A program made the translations under genes and the position numbers. Shown piece by piece: positions 7,925-14,268 of a DNA stretch of 26,262 bases. Source of the stretch: Pseudomonadota bacterium. Its GTDB lineage: Bacteria; Pseudomonadota; Gammaproteobacteria; Burkholderiales; Burkholderiaceae_B. Below the pieces are notes generated by a model. The model saw only the letters and a list, made by a program, of their open reading frames with translations. It made no database searches and had not been told where the DNA came from. Positions within the stretch are counted from its first letter, which is position 1; each line of letters begins with the position of its first letter. The stretch is taken from positions 1-26,262 of the forward strand of contig JAEWFK010000096.1 of assembly GCA_023388835.1 (NCBI GenBank). The letters run 5' to 3'.

Positions 7925-8653
7925 TCAGAGGGCGGCGGTACCGAGGGTGACGCCGCCGCAGACGTAGAGCATCTGGCCGGTGATGAAGCTGTTCTCCGGG
8001 GAAAGGAAGAACATTGCTGCCCTGGCGACATCCTCGGGAGTGCCGAGCCGCTTTACGACGATGCTGTCAATGATTTTCTGGGTGCGGGGCGCGCCGTCAG
8101 GGTTGCTTTTGCGAAAAAGGTCGGTGGCGATCGGCCCTGGGCCGATGGCGTTTACCGTGATGCCGTCGCCGCCCAGCTCCATGGCAAGCGTACGAGTCAT
8201 GCCGACGAGGCCTGCCTTGGTGGCCGAATAAACGACGCGTTCAGGCTTGCCCAGCGCCGCCCGGGAGCTCATGTTCACGATGCGGCCGTTGCCGCAGGCA
8301 CGCAAGGCTGGCAGCGCGGCTTGTATGAGAAGGAGGCTGGCTTGAAAGTGCAGGGCCACGACGTAGTCCAGGTCTTCGACGCTGGCGGTGTCGATGCTGC
8401 CCGGACGCGTGGCCCCGGCATTGTTGACGAGCGCAGTAATCGCGTACTGGGATGTGATGCGCTGCGCCTGTTCGCGCGTCTCTTCGGCTTTGGTCAGATC
8501 CGCCTGAAAGGACACCAGATTCGGGTGGGCCCAGTCCGGCACCGCGTAGTCCAGGTTGATGACGGTACGCCCGGACTCCAGCAGCATCTCGCAGATGGCG
8601 CGGCCGATGCCGGCACTTCCGCCGGTGACGAGGGTGGCTTCTTGCATGGTCAT
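7925..8653 (-). CDS. Short-chain dehydrogenase/reductase
   Basis: This 242-residue classical SDR has the cofactor motif TGGSAGIG (residues 10-17), NNAG (77-80) and the catalytic triad region IVNMSS with YSATK: Ser129, Tyr142, Lys146. The PGPIATDLF segment and the C-terminal FFLSPENSFITGQMLYVCGG are typical of 3-oxoacyl-ACP reductase-like members. The acidic residue after the second strand (NLDYA) suggests NAD(H) preference. It begins 30 bp after pcaJ and ends with tandem TGA TGA. A second ATG two codons in is an alternative start, and neither has a clear ribosome-binding site. In this operon it could oxidise a free hydroxy-acid or alcohol to the oxo-acid used by PcaIJ. The substrate is not determined by the sequence. 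Confidence 0.85.
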   Translation of the reverse strand: MTMQEATLVTGGSAGIGRAICEMLLESGRTVINLDYAVPDWAHPNLVSFQADLTKAEETREQAQRITSQYAITALVNNAGATRPGSIDTASVEDLDYVVALHFQASLLLIQAALPALRACGNGRIVNMSSRAALGKPERVVYSATKAGLVGMTRTLAMELGGDGITVNAIGPGPIATDLFRKSNPDGAPRTQKIIDSIVVKRLGTPEDVARAAMFFLSPENSFITGQMLYVCGGVTLGTAAL

Positions 8654-8683
8654 GGAATGGTTCGTGATGAGATCGTGTTGGAA

Positions 8684-9334
8684 TCAGGCGGCGTCAGCGA
8701 TAGGCAGGCCGATGATCCGTTCCAGTTCGGCTTTTTCCAGGCCATCGACCAAGTCGATGAGCTCGAGGCCTTCAGGCGTGCAGGCAAGCGTGGCGAGATC
8801 GCTGTAGATGCGCGACACGCAGCCCAGGCCGGTGAGCGGATACGTGCACTGTTCGACGACCTTGCTGGTGCCGTCGCGCGTGAGCAGATTGGTCATGACC
8901 CAGGTCTGGCGGGCGCCGATCGCAAGGTCCATCGCCCCGCCGACGGCCGGGATTGCGCCGGGTTCACCAGTGCTCCAGTTCGCCAGATCACCCGTGGCCG
9001 AGACCTGAAAAGCACCCAATACACAGATGTCCAAGTGGCCGCCGCGCATCATGCCGAAGCTGTCGGAATGATGGAAGTAGGCGCCGCCTGGTAAAAGGGT
9101 GACGGGCTGTTTGCCGGCATTGATCAAATCGAAATCTTCTTCGCCTTGCGGGGGAGCTTCGCCCATGCCGAGGATGCCGTTCTCGCTATGCAGAATGATT
9201 TCCCTGTCGGCCGGAAGATAGTTGGCGACCAGCGTGGGCATGCCAATGCCCAGGTTGACGTAGGCGCCGTTGTGGATGTCCTGGGCGATCCGCTGGGCGA
9301 GTTCCTGCTTTGATCGGGCTTGATAGGTGGCCAT
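8684..9334 (-). CDS. pcaJ: 3-oxoadipate CoA-transferase, beta subunit
   Basis: This 216-residue protein is the catalytic beta subunit of a class I CoA-transferase. It moves CoA from succinyl-CoA to 3-oxoadipate or a related 3-oxo acid. The active-site glutamate is Glu51 in the signature SENGILGMG. Further family segments are NLGIGMPTLVANYL, GGHLDICVLGAFQV, TGEPGAIPAVGGAMDLA and TDLLTRDG-like TNLLTRDG. An AAGGA ribosome-binding site lies 7 nt before the ATG. It follows pcaI after a 72-bp gap containing a GC-rich stem-loop. Acetoacetate CoA-transferase (AtoA/ScoB) is closely related. The neighbouring pcaF favours the 3-oxoadipate assignment. Confidence 0.9.
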   Translation of the reverse strand: MATYQARSKQELAQRIAQDIHNGAYVNLGIGMPTLVANYLPADREIILHSENGILGMGEAPPQGEEDFDLINAGKQPVTLLPGGAYFHHSDSFGMMRGGHLDICVLGAFQVSATGDLANWSTGEPGAIPAVGGAMDLAIGARQTWVMTNLLTRDGTSKVVEQCTYPLTGLGCVSRIYSDLATLACTPEGLELIDLVDGLEKAELERIIGLPIADAA

Positions 9335-9361
9335 GTAGTGTCCTTTGCTGCAACTGTGGGT

Positions 9362-9378
9362 CGCCGCGGGCGGCGGCG
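9362..9378 (-). other. GC-rich stem-loop between pcaI and pcaJ
   Basis: On the minus strand CGCCGC and GCGGCG form a perfect 6-bp stem with a 5-nt loop, within the 72-bp gap between the two CoA-transferase subunit genes. No T-run follows. It may stabilise the upstream message or set the subunit ratio. This is a direct reading of complementarity; the function is speculative. Confidence 0.4.
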
Positions 9379-9406
9379 CTTGTCGTTTCGTGGGCGGTGA
9401 GCCGGC

Positions 9407-10111
9407 TCAGCCCGCGTCGCGGACGAATCCGCCCGCAGCGGTGGCGCGGCGTTCGACTCGCACGATGCGGTCTACGAAAATGCCGGGCGTGACGATGGTT
9501 TCCGGGTCCAGTTCGCCGAGTTCTGCGATGTCATGGACGGACGCGACGGTGAGTTGCGCCGCGGTGGCCATGACCGGACCAAAATTGCGTGCGGCCTTGC
9601 GATAAACCAGGTTGCCCCAGCGGTCGCCGCGCTCCGCCTTGATCAACGCGACGTCGCCGTGGATCGGCTCTTCCAGCACGTAGTGTCGGCCGTTGATCTC
9701 ACGGGTTTCGCGGTTGCCGGCCAGTTCAGTGCCGTAGCCGGTGGGGCAGAAGAATGCGCCAATGCCTGCGCCCGCGGCCCGCAGGCGTTCAGCGAGCGTT
9801 CCCTGGGGCACCAGCTCCAGCTCAAGCTTGCCCGCACGGTATAGAGCGTCGAACACATGCGAATCGGCCTGCCGGGGAAAACTGCAAATGATCTTGCGTA
9901 CCTTGCCGGATTTCAACAGAGCGGCCAGGCCGGTATCTCCGTTGCCCGCATTGTTGTTGACGACGGTCAGTTCCTTGACCGGCAGTTCGCACAGCCCGTC
10001 AATCAGTTCCATGGGAATGCCGGCCGTGCCGAAACCGCCAATGAGTACTGTGGCGCCGTCCTGGATGCCTTCCAGTGCTTGCGCGACGGAAGTAGAGATT
10101 TTATTGATCAA
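9407..10111 (-). CDS. pcaI: 3-oxoadipate CoA-transferase, alpha subunit (TTG start)
   Basis: This 234-residue protein is the alpha subunit that pairs with PcaJ in 3-oxoacid CoA-transferase. The conserved N-terminus INKISTSVAQALEGIQDGATVLIGGFGTAGIP contains the CoA-binding GGFGTAGIP (about 25-33). VVNNNAGNGDTGLAALL, GTLAERLRAAGAGIGAFFCPTGYGTELA and GDRWGNLVYRKAARNFGP follow. The start is TTG at 10111. GGAG lies 6 nt upstream, PcaI homologues begin with MINKI at exactly this point, and the codons further upstream up to the ATG at 10174 do not resemble the family. It is the first gene of the seven-gene operon, about 80 nt from a predicted transcription start overlapped by PcaR-like boxes. Confidence 0.9.
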   Translation of the reverse strand: MINKISTSVAQALEGIQDGATVLIGGFGTAGIPMELIDGLCELPVKELTVVNNNAGNGDTGLAALLKSGKVRKIICSFPRQADSHVFDALYRAGKLELELVPQGTLAERLRAAGAGIGAFFCPTGYGTELAGNRETREINGRHYVLEEPIHGDVALIKAERGDRWGNLVYRKAARNFGPVMATAAQLTVASVHDIAELGELDPETIVTPGIFVDRIVRVERRATAAGGFVRDAG

Positions 10112-10197
10112 GCGGTTCTCCGTATGGGCTAAGCGGTGCCGTGGCGTTGTTTCGCATGCCGGCGCACCCCGCATTAAAGAAGATTCATCTTTCTGTC

Positions 10198-10226
10198 ATT
10201 CTATAAAAAATTCGTATGTAGAACAA
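10198..10226 (-). promoter_or_regulatory. Predicted sigma70-type promoter of the pca-like operon
   Basis: On the minus strand a TTGTTC -35 (10226-10221) and TAGAAT -10 (10203-10198) are separated by exactly 17 bp. The -10 matches 5 of 6 consensus bases. Transcription would start near 10191, leaving a leader of about 80 nt before the TTG start of pcaI. The -35 overlaps one of the PcaR-like boxes. Confidence 0.6.
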
Positions 10227-10243
10227 ACGTTTGAATATAGAAC
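10210..10243 (-). promoter_or_regulatory. Two tandem PcaR/IclR-like operator boxes
   Basis: Read on the minus strand, GTTCTATATTCAAAC (10243-10229) and GTTCTACATACGAAT (10224-10210) share 11 of 15 positions. Both are partly palindromic (GTTY...RAAY type). Starts are 19 bp apart, placing them near the same face of the helix. They resemble the known Pseudomonas PcaR box GTTCGATAATCGCAC (the downstream box matches 9 of 15). The downstream one overlaps the -35 region. The likely ligand is the IclR protein encoded at the end of this operon. Confidence 0.55.
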
Positions 10244-10355
10244 ATATTTCGACGACGCAGATGAGCGGGTTATCGGCCTTGTATCCCCCCGGTTCGGAGG
10301 CTCCATGAGCGGGCGTTGCGAACGCTGCTTCGGCACCATGGCGGGATTCCGTCTG

Positions 10356-10384
10356 TGGTTCTCAAAATTTTCAGAAGATATAAT
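10356..10384 (+). promoter_or_regulatory. Candidate promoter of the glycosyltransferase gene
   Basis: A perfect TATAAT (10379-10384) lies 56 bp upstream of the ATG at 10441. The best -35 at 17-bp spacing is TGGTTC (10356-10361), which is weak. The -10 is convincing; the promoter as a whole is moderate. Confidence 0.4.
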
Positions 10385-10440
10385 CGGCGCCGAAAACACG
10401 AAGCCTTTTCGTGTCGCCCACCCAGTTACAGGAAGCGTCG

Positions 10441-11217
10441 ATGCGTCTGTCGGTGATCATCATTGCATGCAACGAGGCGGACAACATCGTCGATTGTCTT
10501 GCGTCGGTTGCGTTCGCCGACGAGCGAATTGTGCTGGATTCCGGGAGCACCGACGATACGGTGGCCCTGGCCCGCGCTGCCGGCGCCCGGGTTGAAGAGA
10601 CGCAGGATTGGCCGGGCTTCGGGCCGCAGAAAAATCGCGCACTCGACATGGCCACAGGAGACTGGGTTTTGTCGATCGATGCCGACGAGCGCGTCACGCC
10701 CGCGCTGGCGGAAGAAATCCAGGCCGTCATTGTCAACGGGCAGTCCGTGGCGGCTTATGAGATTCCGCGTTTATCGAGCTTCTGTGGCAAGTTCATCCGC
10801 CATAGCGGTTGGTGGCCAGACGCGGTGCTGCGCCTGTTCCGTCGCGATGTCGCGCGCTTCACCGACGCGGCGGTGCACGAAAGAGTCATCACGGAAGCGC
10901 CCGTAGGCCGACTCAAGGCCCATTTTCTTCACTACACCTATCCGGACCTGGGCTCGGCCATTCTGAAAATGAATCGCTACTCCAGCGATGCGGCCGCCAT
11001 GATGCACGCCAAGGGCCGACGCGCGTCGATCGCTTCGGCCTTCGGGCATAGTGTCTGGACCTTCACCCGCATCTATCTGCTGCGGCGCGGCTTCCTGGAT
11101 GGCGGCCATGGCTTCGTCCTGGCTGTCCTGGCCGCCATGGGAAGCTTTTCACGCTACACCAAACTGGCATTCTTGAGTCGCGCCTTGCCGGCCCGGCCGG
11201 CCGACGACCGCCGCTGA
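10441..11217 (+). CDS. waaE: WaaE/KdtX-type LPS-core glycosyltransferase (GT2)
   Basis: This 258-residue family 2 glycosyltransferase probably adds a beta-1,4-glucose (or similar hexose) to heptose I of the LPS inner core at the cytoplasmic face of the inner membrane. It opens MRLSVIIIACNEADNIVDCLASV and has LDSGSTDDT (32-40) and the metal-binding IDADER (79-84). WPGFGPQKNRALDMATGDW and SGWWPDAVLRLFRRDVARFTDAAVHERV are hallmarks of the WaaE/KdtX group. A hydrophobic C-terminal stretch (GHGFVLAVLAAMGSF) may contact the membrane. The ATG at 10441 is preferred over an upstream GTG at 10411 because AGGA lies just before it and homologues start MxLSVIIxxxNE. It converges with queC. The acceptor sugar is inferred from family. 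Confidence 0.85.
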   Translation: MRLSVIIIACNEADNIVDCLASVAFADERIVLDSGSTDDTVALARAAGARVEETQDWPGFGPQKNRALDMATGDWVLSIDADERVTPALAEEIQAVIVNGQSVAAYEIPRLSSFCGKFIRHSGWWPDAVLRLFRRDVARFTDAAVHERVITEAPVGRLKAHFLHYTYPDLGSAILKMNRYSSDAAAMMHAKGRRASIASAFGHSVWTFTRIYLLRRGFLDGGHGFVLAVLAAMGSFSRYTKLAFLSRALPARPADDRR

Positions 11218-11257
11218 CTGCGGCTTCACGGACAGGAGCTATGGAACGATCACCGGC

Positions 11258-11983
11258 TCACGAAGGTGTCTTCGGAGCCTTCAGCCAGCGCTCATGACCC
11301 TGAGCCCGCAAAACGCAGGCAGGACATTCCCCGCAACCGTAGCCCCAGGCGTGCAGCGTATCGCGCTGATTCAGATAACAGGTATGGGTCGCCGTACGGA
11401 CAAGCTCCACGAGCGGTGCGCCTCCCAGTTGCCGGGCGAGGTCCCACGTTTGTGCCTTGTCCAGCCACATCAGCGGCGTTTCGAGGACAAGTGGGCGGTC
11501 GACGCCGAGGCTCAAGGCTACTTGCAGCGCTTTGAGCGTGTTGTCACGGCAATCGGGGTAGCCCGAGAAATCCGTCTGCGACATGCCTCCTACGAGCACT
11601 TCCAGCCCGCGTCGATACGCCAGGGCGGCGGCAAGCGTGAAGAACAGCAGGTTACGGCCTGGAACGAAGGTGTTGGGAAGACCGTCAGCCTGCATGGCAA
11701 TGGCCACCTCGTCAATCATGGCGGAACCGCCCAACTGACCAAGCACATCGACGTTCAGCAGATGGTCCTCGCCCAGGCGCTGCGCCCACTCGGCGCGTTG
11801 GTTCAAAAGCTCGCCGCGCAGTGTGTCGCGACACGCCAGTTCGACGTGGTGGCGCTGCCCGTAGTCGAATCCGATGGTCTCCACGTGCTCATACCGGGAT
11901 AGCGCCCACGCCAGACAAGTGGTCGAATCCTGGCCGCCCGAAAACAGGACCAGCGCGCGGCGTGCAGCACCCTCGGACGCCAT
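11258..11983 (-). CDS. queC: 7-cyano-7-deazaguanine (preQ0) synthase QueC
   Basis: This 241-residue enzyme converts 7-carboxy-7-deazaguanine to preQ0 with ATP and ammonia, a step in queuosine biosynthesis. The PP-loop ATP pyrophosphatase motif is SGGQDST (15-21), and GFDYGQRHHVEL, FVPGRNLLFFTLAAALA and DCRDNT follow. The zinc site is Cys202, Cys217, Cys220 and Cys223 (TCYLNQ and GYGCGECPAC). The ATG at 11983 overlaps the yhhQ stop (TGATG), so translation is coupled. Longer upstream reading is not part of the family. Together with yhhQ it falls under the preQ1-I riboswitch upstream. The other que genes are not in this window. Confidence 0.96.
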   Translation of the reverse strand: MASEGAARRALVLFSGGQDSTTCLAWALSRYEHVETIGFDYGQRHHVELACRDTLRGELLNQRAEWAQRLGEDHLLNVDVLGQLGGSAMIDEVAIAMQADGLPNTFVPGRNLLFFTLAAALAYRRGLEVLVGGMSQTDFSGYPDCRDNTLKALQVALSLGVDRPLVLETPLMWLDKAQTWDLARQLGGAPLVELVRTATHTCYLNQRDTLHAWGYGCGECPACVLRAQGHERWLKAPKTPS

Positions 11984-12651
11984 CACGCGCTGGCCGCGAG
12001 GGCATCGCGGCGCTTCATCGTCCGGACGATGGCGTTTAGCGCGACGCCATACATGGGCACGAACAAGACGAGACTGACCGCCAGTTTGATCACGTAGTCG
12101 ACCAGGGCGATCTCCACCCAACTGGCGGCCATGAAGGGATTGCTGCTGCGCCAGAACGCAATACCGAAAAAGGCGGCGGTATCGAGCGCTTGGCCGAAGA
12201 CCGATGCGGCAGCCGGCGCAATCCACCATTGAACATAGCCCCGGCGCATGCGATCGAACACCTGAACGTCCAGCAACTGGCCCAACACATAGGCTGCGAA
12301 ACTGGCAAAGGCGATACGGAAGACGAAGCTGTTGAATTCGGTCAGCGCAGACAGGCCATTGAAGCGCCCTTCGTGGAACATGACCGACACCATATAAGAC
12401 ACGATCAGGGCGGGCAGCATGGCGCGCATGATCACCTTGTGTGCCTCGGCCTTGCCGATCAGCCGCACGGTGAGATCCGTCGCCAGGAATATGAAGGGAA
12501 AGCTGAAGGCGCCCCAGGTGCTGTGAAAGCCGAATAGGTCAATGGGCAACTGCACCAGATAGTTGCTGGCAATGACGATGAGGACGTGGAAACCGACCAG
12601 AACGACAAGATAGAACGACACCCGCGACGGCGGGACGACAAGCGATTTCAT
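11983..12651 (-). CDS. yhhQ: Queuosine precursor transporter YhhQ (VUT family)
   Basis: This 222-residue integral inner-membrane protein belongs to the YhhQ/VUT family, whose E. coli member takes up preQ0 and preQ1. About six hydrophobic segments are visible, including FYLVVLVGFHVLIVIASNYLV, AFSFPFIFLATDLTVRLIG and YVIKLAVSLVLFVPMYGVAL. The TDLTVR motif, the FRIAFASFAAYVLGQLLDVQVFDRM segment and GQALDTAAFFGIAFW are family landmarks. The ribosome-binding site AAAGG ends 6 nt before the ATG at 12651 and is also the 3' end of the riboswitch aptamer. The gene overlaps queC by one base. It probably gives the cell both salvage and synthesis of preQ1 under one switch. Confidence 0.94.
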   Translation of the reverse strand: MKSLVVPPSRVSFYLVVLVGFHVLIVIASNYLVQLPIDLFGFHSTWGAFSFPFIFLATDLTVRLIGKAEAHKVIMRAMLPALIVSYMVSVMFHEGRFNGLSALTEFNSFVFRIAFASFAAYVLGQLLDVQVFDRMRRGYVQWWIAPAAASVFGQALDTAAFFGIAFWRSSNPFMAASWVEIALVDYVIKLAVSLVLFVPMYGVALNAIVRTMKRRDALAASA

Positions 12652-12657
12652 GAAGCG

Positions 12658-12688
12658 CCTTTTTGATGGATGGGGTTAGGGAACCCAT
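12658..12688 (-). promoter_or_regulatory. preQ1-I riboswitch aptamer controlling yhhQ-queC translation
   Basis: On the minus strand, stem P1 is AUGGG (12688-12684) with CCCAU (12674-12670). The loop is UUCCCUAAC, followed by the A-rich tail CCAUCAAAAAGG ending at 12658. The parts line up with the class I preQ1 aptamer of Thermoanaerobacter tengcongensis: GGG stem, UAACCCCA segment, A-rich tail, terminal AAGG. Loop bases CCU (12680-12678) can pair with AGG (12660-12658) to form pseudoknot P2. The cytosine expected to pair with preQ1 corresponds to 12675. AAAGG is also the ribosome-binding site of yhhQ, so preQ1 should block initiation. No terminator follows, so control is translational. Confidence 0.8.
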
Positions 12689-12695
12689 GGATACG

Positions 12696-12712
12696 TGCAA
12701 GCCACGCTTGCA
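12696..12712 (-). other. Small hairpin between tRNA-Leu and the riboswitch
   Basis: TGCAAGC and GCTTGCA form a perfect 7-bp stem with a 3-nt loop, starting one base after the encoded CCA end of the tRNA in transcription order. No T-run follows, so it is not a typical terminator. It may guide tRNA 3'-end processing or protect the downstream message. Confidence 0.5.
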
Positions 12713-12713
12713 A

Positions 12714-12798
12714 TGGTGCGAACGGAGAGACTCGAACTCTCACACCTTGCGGCGCTGGAACCTAAATCCAGTGCGTCTACCAATTCCGCCACGTTCGC
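12714..12798 (-). tRNA. tRNA-Leu (anticodon UAG)
   Basis: The minus strand folds as a complete tRNA. The acceptor stem is GCGAACG with CGUUCGC, the discriminator is A, and CCA is encoded at 12716-12714. The D-arm contains GGUAG. The anticodon stem CUGGA/UCCAG encloses the loop UUUAGGU, giving anticodon UAG for leucine CUN codons. The variable arm is long, as expected for a type II tRNA, and the T-loop is UUCGAGU. The length is 85 nt including CCA. It lies on the same strand as and directly upstream of the riboswitch, yhhQ and queC. Confidence 0.96.
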
Positions 12799-12830
12799 AA
12801 AACGCATTCCCAGAAAACGGGAAGCCAATC

Positions 12831-12860
12831 AGTTTAGCCTACTGTCCGGGCGCCCTGCAA
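12831..12860 (-). promoter_or_regulatory. Candidate promoter of tRNA-Leu and possibly yhhQ-queC
   Basis: On the minus strand TTGCAG (12860-12855) and TAAACT (12836-12831) have an 18-bp spacer, 32 bp before the tRNA 5' end. The match to sigma70 hexamers is moderate. It could also drive the queuosine genes by read-through. Confidence 0.4.
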
Positions 12861-12957
12861 GCCATCGGGAAAGTGACAGCTTTTCAAGCTCCTTCCATAG
12901 TTTCCGGTAAAATGTCCGGTTCAATCTTTTAATACCATCTATCCAAATAGGTCCCGA

Positions 12958-14268
12958 ATGCAGCCCGTGGTTGAAAAATTGTCCGGCCTTGAGCGCCGTG
13001 TTGATCTGGTCGTTTCGCTTGCCGACGTCGAGAAGGAAGTACAGGCCCAGCTGAAACGCGTCGCCCGCAGCGCCAAGGTTCAAGGCTTTCGCCCTGGGAA
13101 GGCACCGCTGTCCATCATTGAGCGCAGCCATGGACCCGGAATCCGTTACGACGTGATCAACGAAGAAGTCGGCCGCAGCCTGGACAAGGTGCTGGGCGAA
13201 ACGGAACTGCGCGTGGCCGGCACGCCCTCGCTCGAACCGAAGACGGAAGGCGTGGAAGAGGGCACGCTCGCTTTTTCGGCGACCTTTGAAGTCTACCCCG
13301 AGGTCGAAGCACCGGACCTTTCTGCCCTGGCCATCCAGCGCAGCAGCTGCGAAGTGTCTGACGCCGATGTGCAGCGCACGATCGACATCCTGCGCAAGCA
13401 ACGCGCCGTGTACGAGCCGCGCGAAGGCCGCGCCGCTGCCGAGGGCGACCGCGTCACGCTGGATTTCATCGGCCGGATCGACGGCGAAGAGTTCGAAGGC
13501 GGCAAGGCTGAAAGCTTCCCCTTCGTGTTGGGCCAGGGCCGCATGCTGCCCGAGTTCGAGACCGCGGTCACTGGCATGAAGGCCGGCGAAGAAAAGACTT
13601 TCCCCCTCAGCTTCCCGGAAGACTACGGCAGCAAGGAAGTCGCCGGCAAGACGGCTGAATTCACCATTACGGTGCGCGAAGTGGCCGAAGGCATCCTGCC
13701 CGAGGTCGACTCCGAGTTTGCCAAGCAGTTGGGCCAACCCGAAGGCGACGTCGAGAAGCTGCTGGCCGACGTGCGCGCCAACATCGAGCGCGAGGTCAAG
13801 GCCCGCACACAGGCCCGCACCAAGAGCAGCGTCATGGACGCCCTGGTCGGCGCTTGCACGTTCGACGTTCCGAAAGCGCTGGTCAAGAGCGACGCTGAAG
13901 GCCGTGTCGCCGCCGCCCGCGAAGACCTCAAGCAGCGGGGCGTGCCCAATGCCGACAGTCTTCCCATTCCGCTCGAAGCCTTCGAAGCCGAATCCGAGCG
14001 CCGCGTGCGCCTGGGCCTGCTGGTATCCGAGCTGGTCAGCAGCGCCGATCTCCAGGCCAAGCCCGAGCAGGTTCGCGCCCGCATCGAGGAATTCGCCCAG
14101 AACTACGAGCAGCCCGCCCAGGTCGTGGCGTATTATCTGTCCGATCGCCAGCGCCGCGCGGAGATCGAAGCAGTCGTACTCGAAGACAATGTCGTCGAGC
14201 ATGTGCTGTCCAAGGCGCAGGTGACTGACGAAACCGTCGCCTTCGACGAAATCATGGGGACCAACTAA
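12958..14268 (+). CDS. tig: Trigger factor, ribosome-associated chaperone and prolyl isomerase
   Basis: This 436-residue protein is full length for trigger factor. The N-terminal ribosome-binding domain contains the signature GFRPGKAP (43-50). The FKBP-type peptidyl-prolyl isomerase domain lies at about 160-245 (AAAEGDRVTLDFIGRIDGEEFEGGKAESFPFVLGQGRMLPEFE). The C-terminal helical chaperone domain runs to the end (RKQ-rich helices such as IEEFAQNYEQPAQVVAYYLSDRQRRAEIEAVVLEDNVVEHVL). It binds nascent chains at the ribosome exit tunnel. An AGG ribosome-binding site precedes the ATG by 6 nt. Its TAA overlaps the clpP ATG, so the chaperone and protease subunit are translationally coupled. The order tig-clpP-clpX-lon is the common proteobacterial arrangement. 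Confidence 0.97.
   Translation: MQPVVEKLSGLERRVDLVVSLADVEKEVQAQLKRVARSAKVQGFRPGKAPLSIIERSHGPGIRYDVINEEVGRSLDKVLGETELRVAGTPSLEPKTEGVEEGTLAFSATFEVYPEVEAPDLSALAIQRSSCEVSDADVQRTIDILRKQRAVYEPREGRAAAEGDRVTLDFIGRIDGEEFEGGKAESFPFVLGQGRMLPEFETAVTGMKAGEEKTFPLSFPEDYGSKEVAGKTAEFTITVREVAEGILPEVDSEFAKQLGQPEGDVEKLLADVRANIEREVKARTQARTKSSVMDALVGACTFDVPKALVKSDAEGRVAAAREDLKQRGVPNADSLPIPLEAFEAESERRVRLGLLVSELVSSADLQAKPEQVRARIEEFAQNYEQPAQVVAYYLSDRQRRAEIEAVVLEDNVVEHVLSKAQVTDETVAFDEIMGTN

Larger units (their letters stand above)
10112..10440. other. Divergent intergenic region between pcaI and the glycosyltransferase gene
   Basis: This 329-bp stretch has no convincing gene. It is AT-richer than its surroundings around 10195-10250. 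It holds the pcaI promoter with two PcaR-like boxes on the left, and a consensus TATAAT hexamer facing the glycosyltransferase on the right. The middle (about 10255-10345) shows nothing I can name. Confidence 0.7.

Noticed and set aside
7598..9094. Long plus-strand open frame of 498 codons across the SDR, Bug and pcaJ genes
   Set aside because: It is antisense to three well-conserved genes, has no recognisable domain and is explained by the GC-rich codon pattern.
10112..10174. Extension of PcaI to an ATG at 10174
   Set aside because: The extra residues do not resemble PcaI and the TTG at 10111 has a well-placed ribosome-binding site.
11984..12229. N-terminal extension of QueC by 82 residues
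   Set aside because: It lies entirely within yhhQ in another frame and has no similarity to QueC; the ATG at 11983 gives the family start.
12862..12888. sigma32-like promoter facing tRNA-Leu (CTTGAAA, 12-bp spacer, CCCGATGG)
   Set aside because: The -10 has two mismatches and a heat-shock tRNA promoter is not expected; probably chance.
12829..14202. Minus-strand open frame of 457 codons opposite tig
   Set aside because: It mirrors trigger factor codons; the protein is Ala/Gly/Phe-rich without domain signature. High GC produces such antisense frames.
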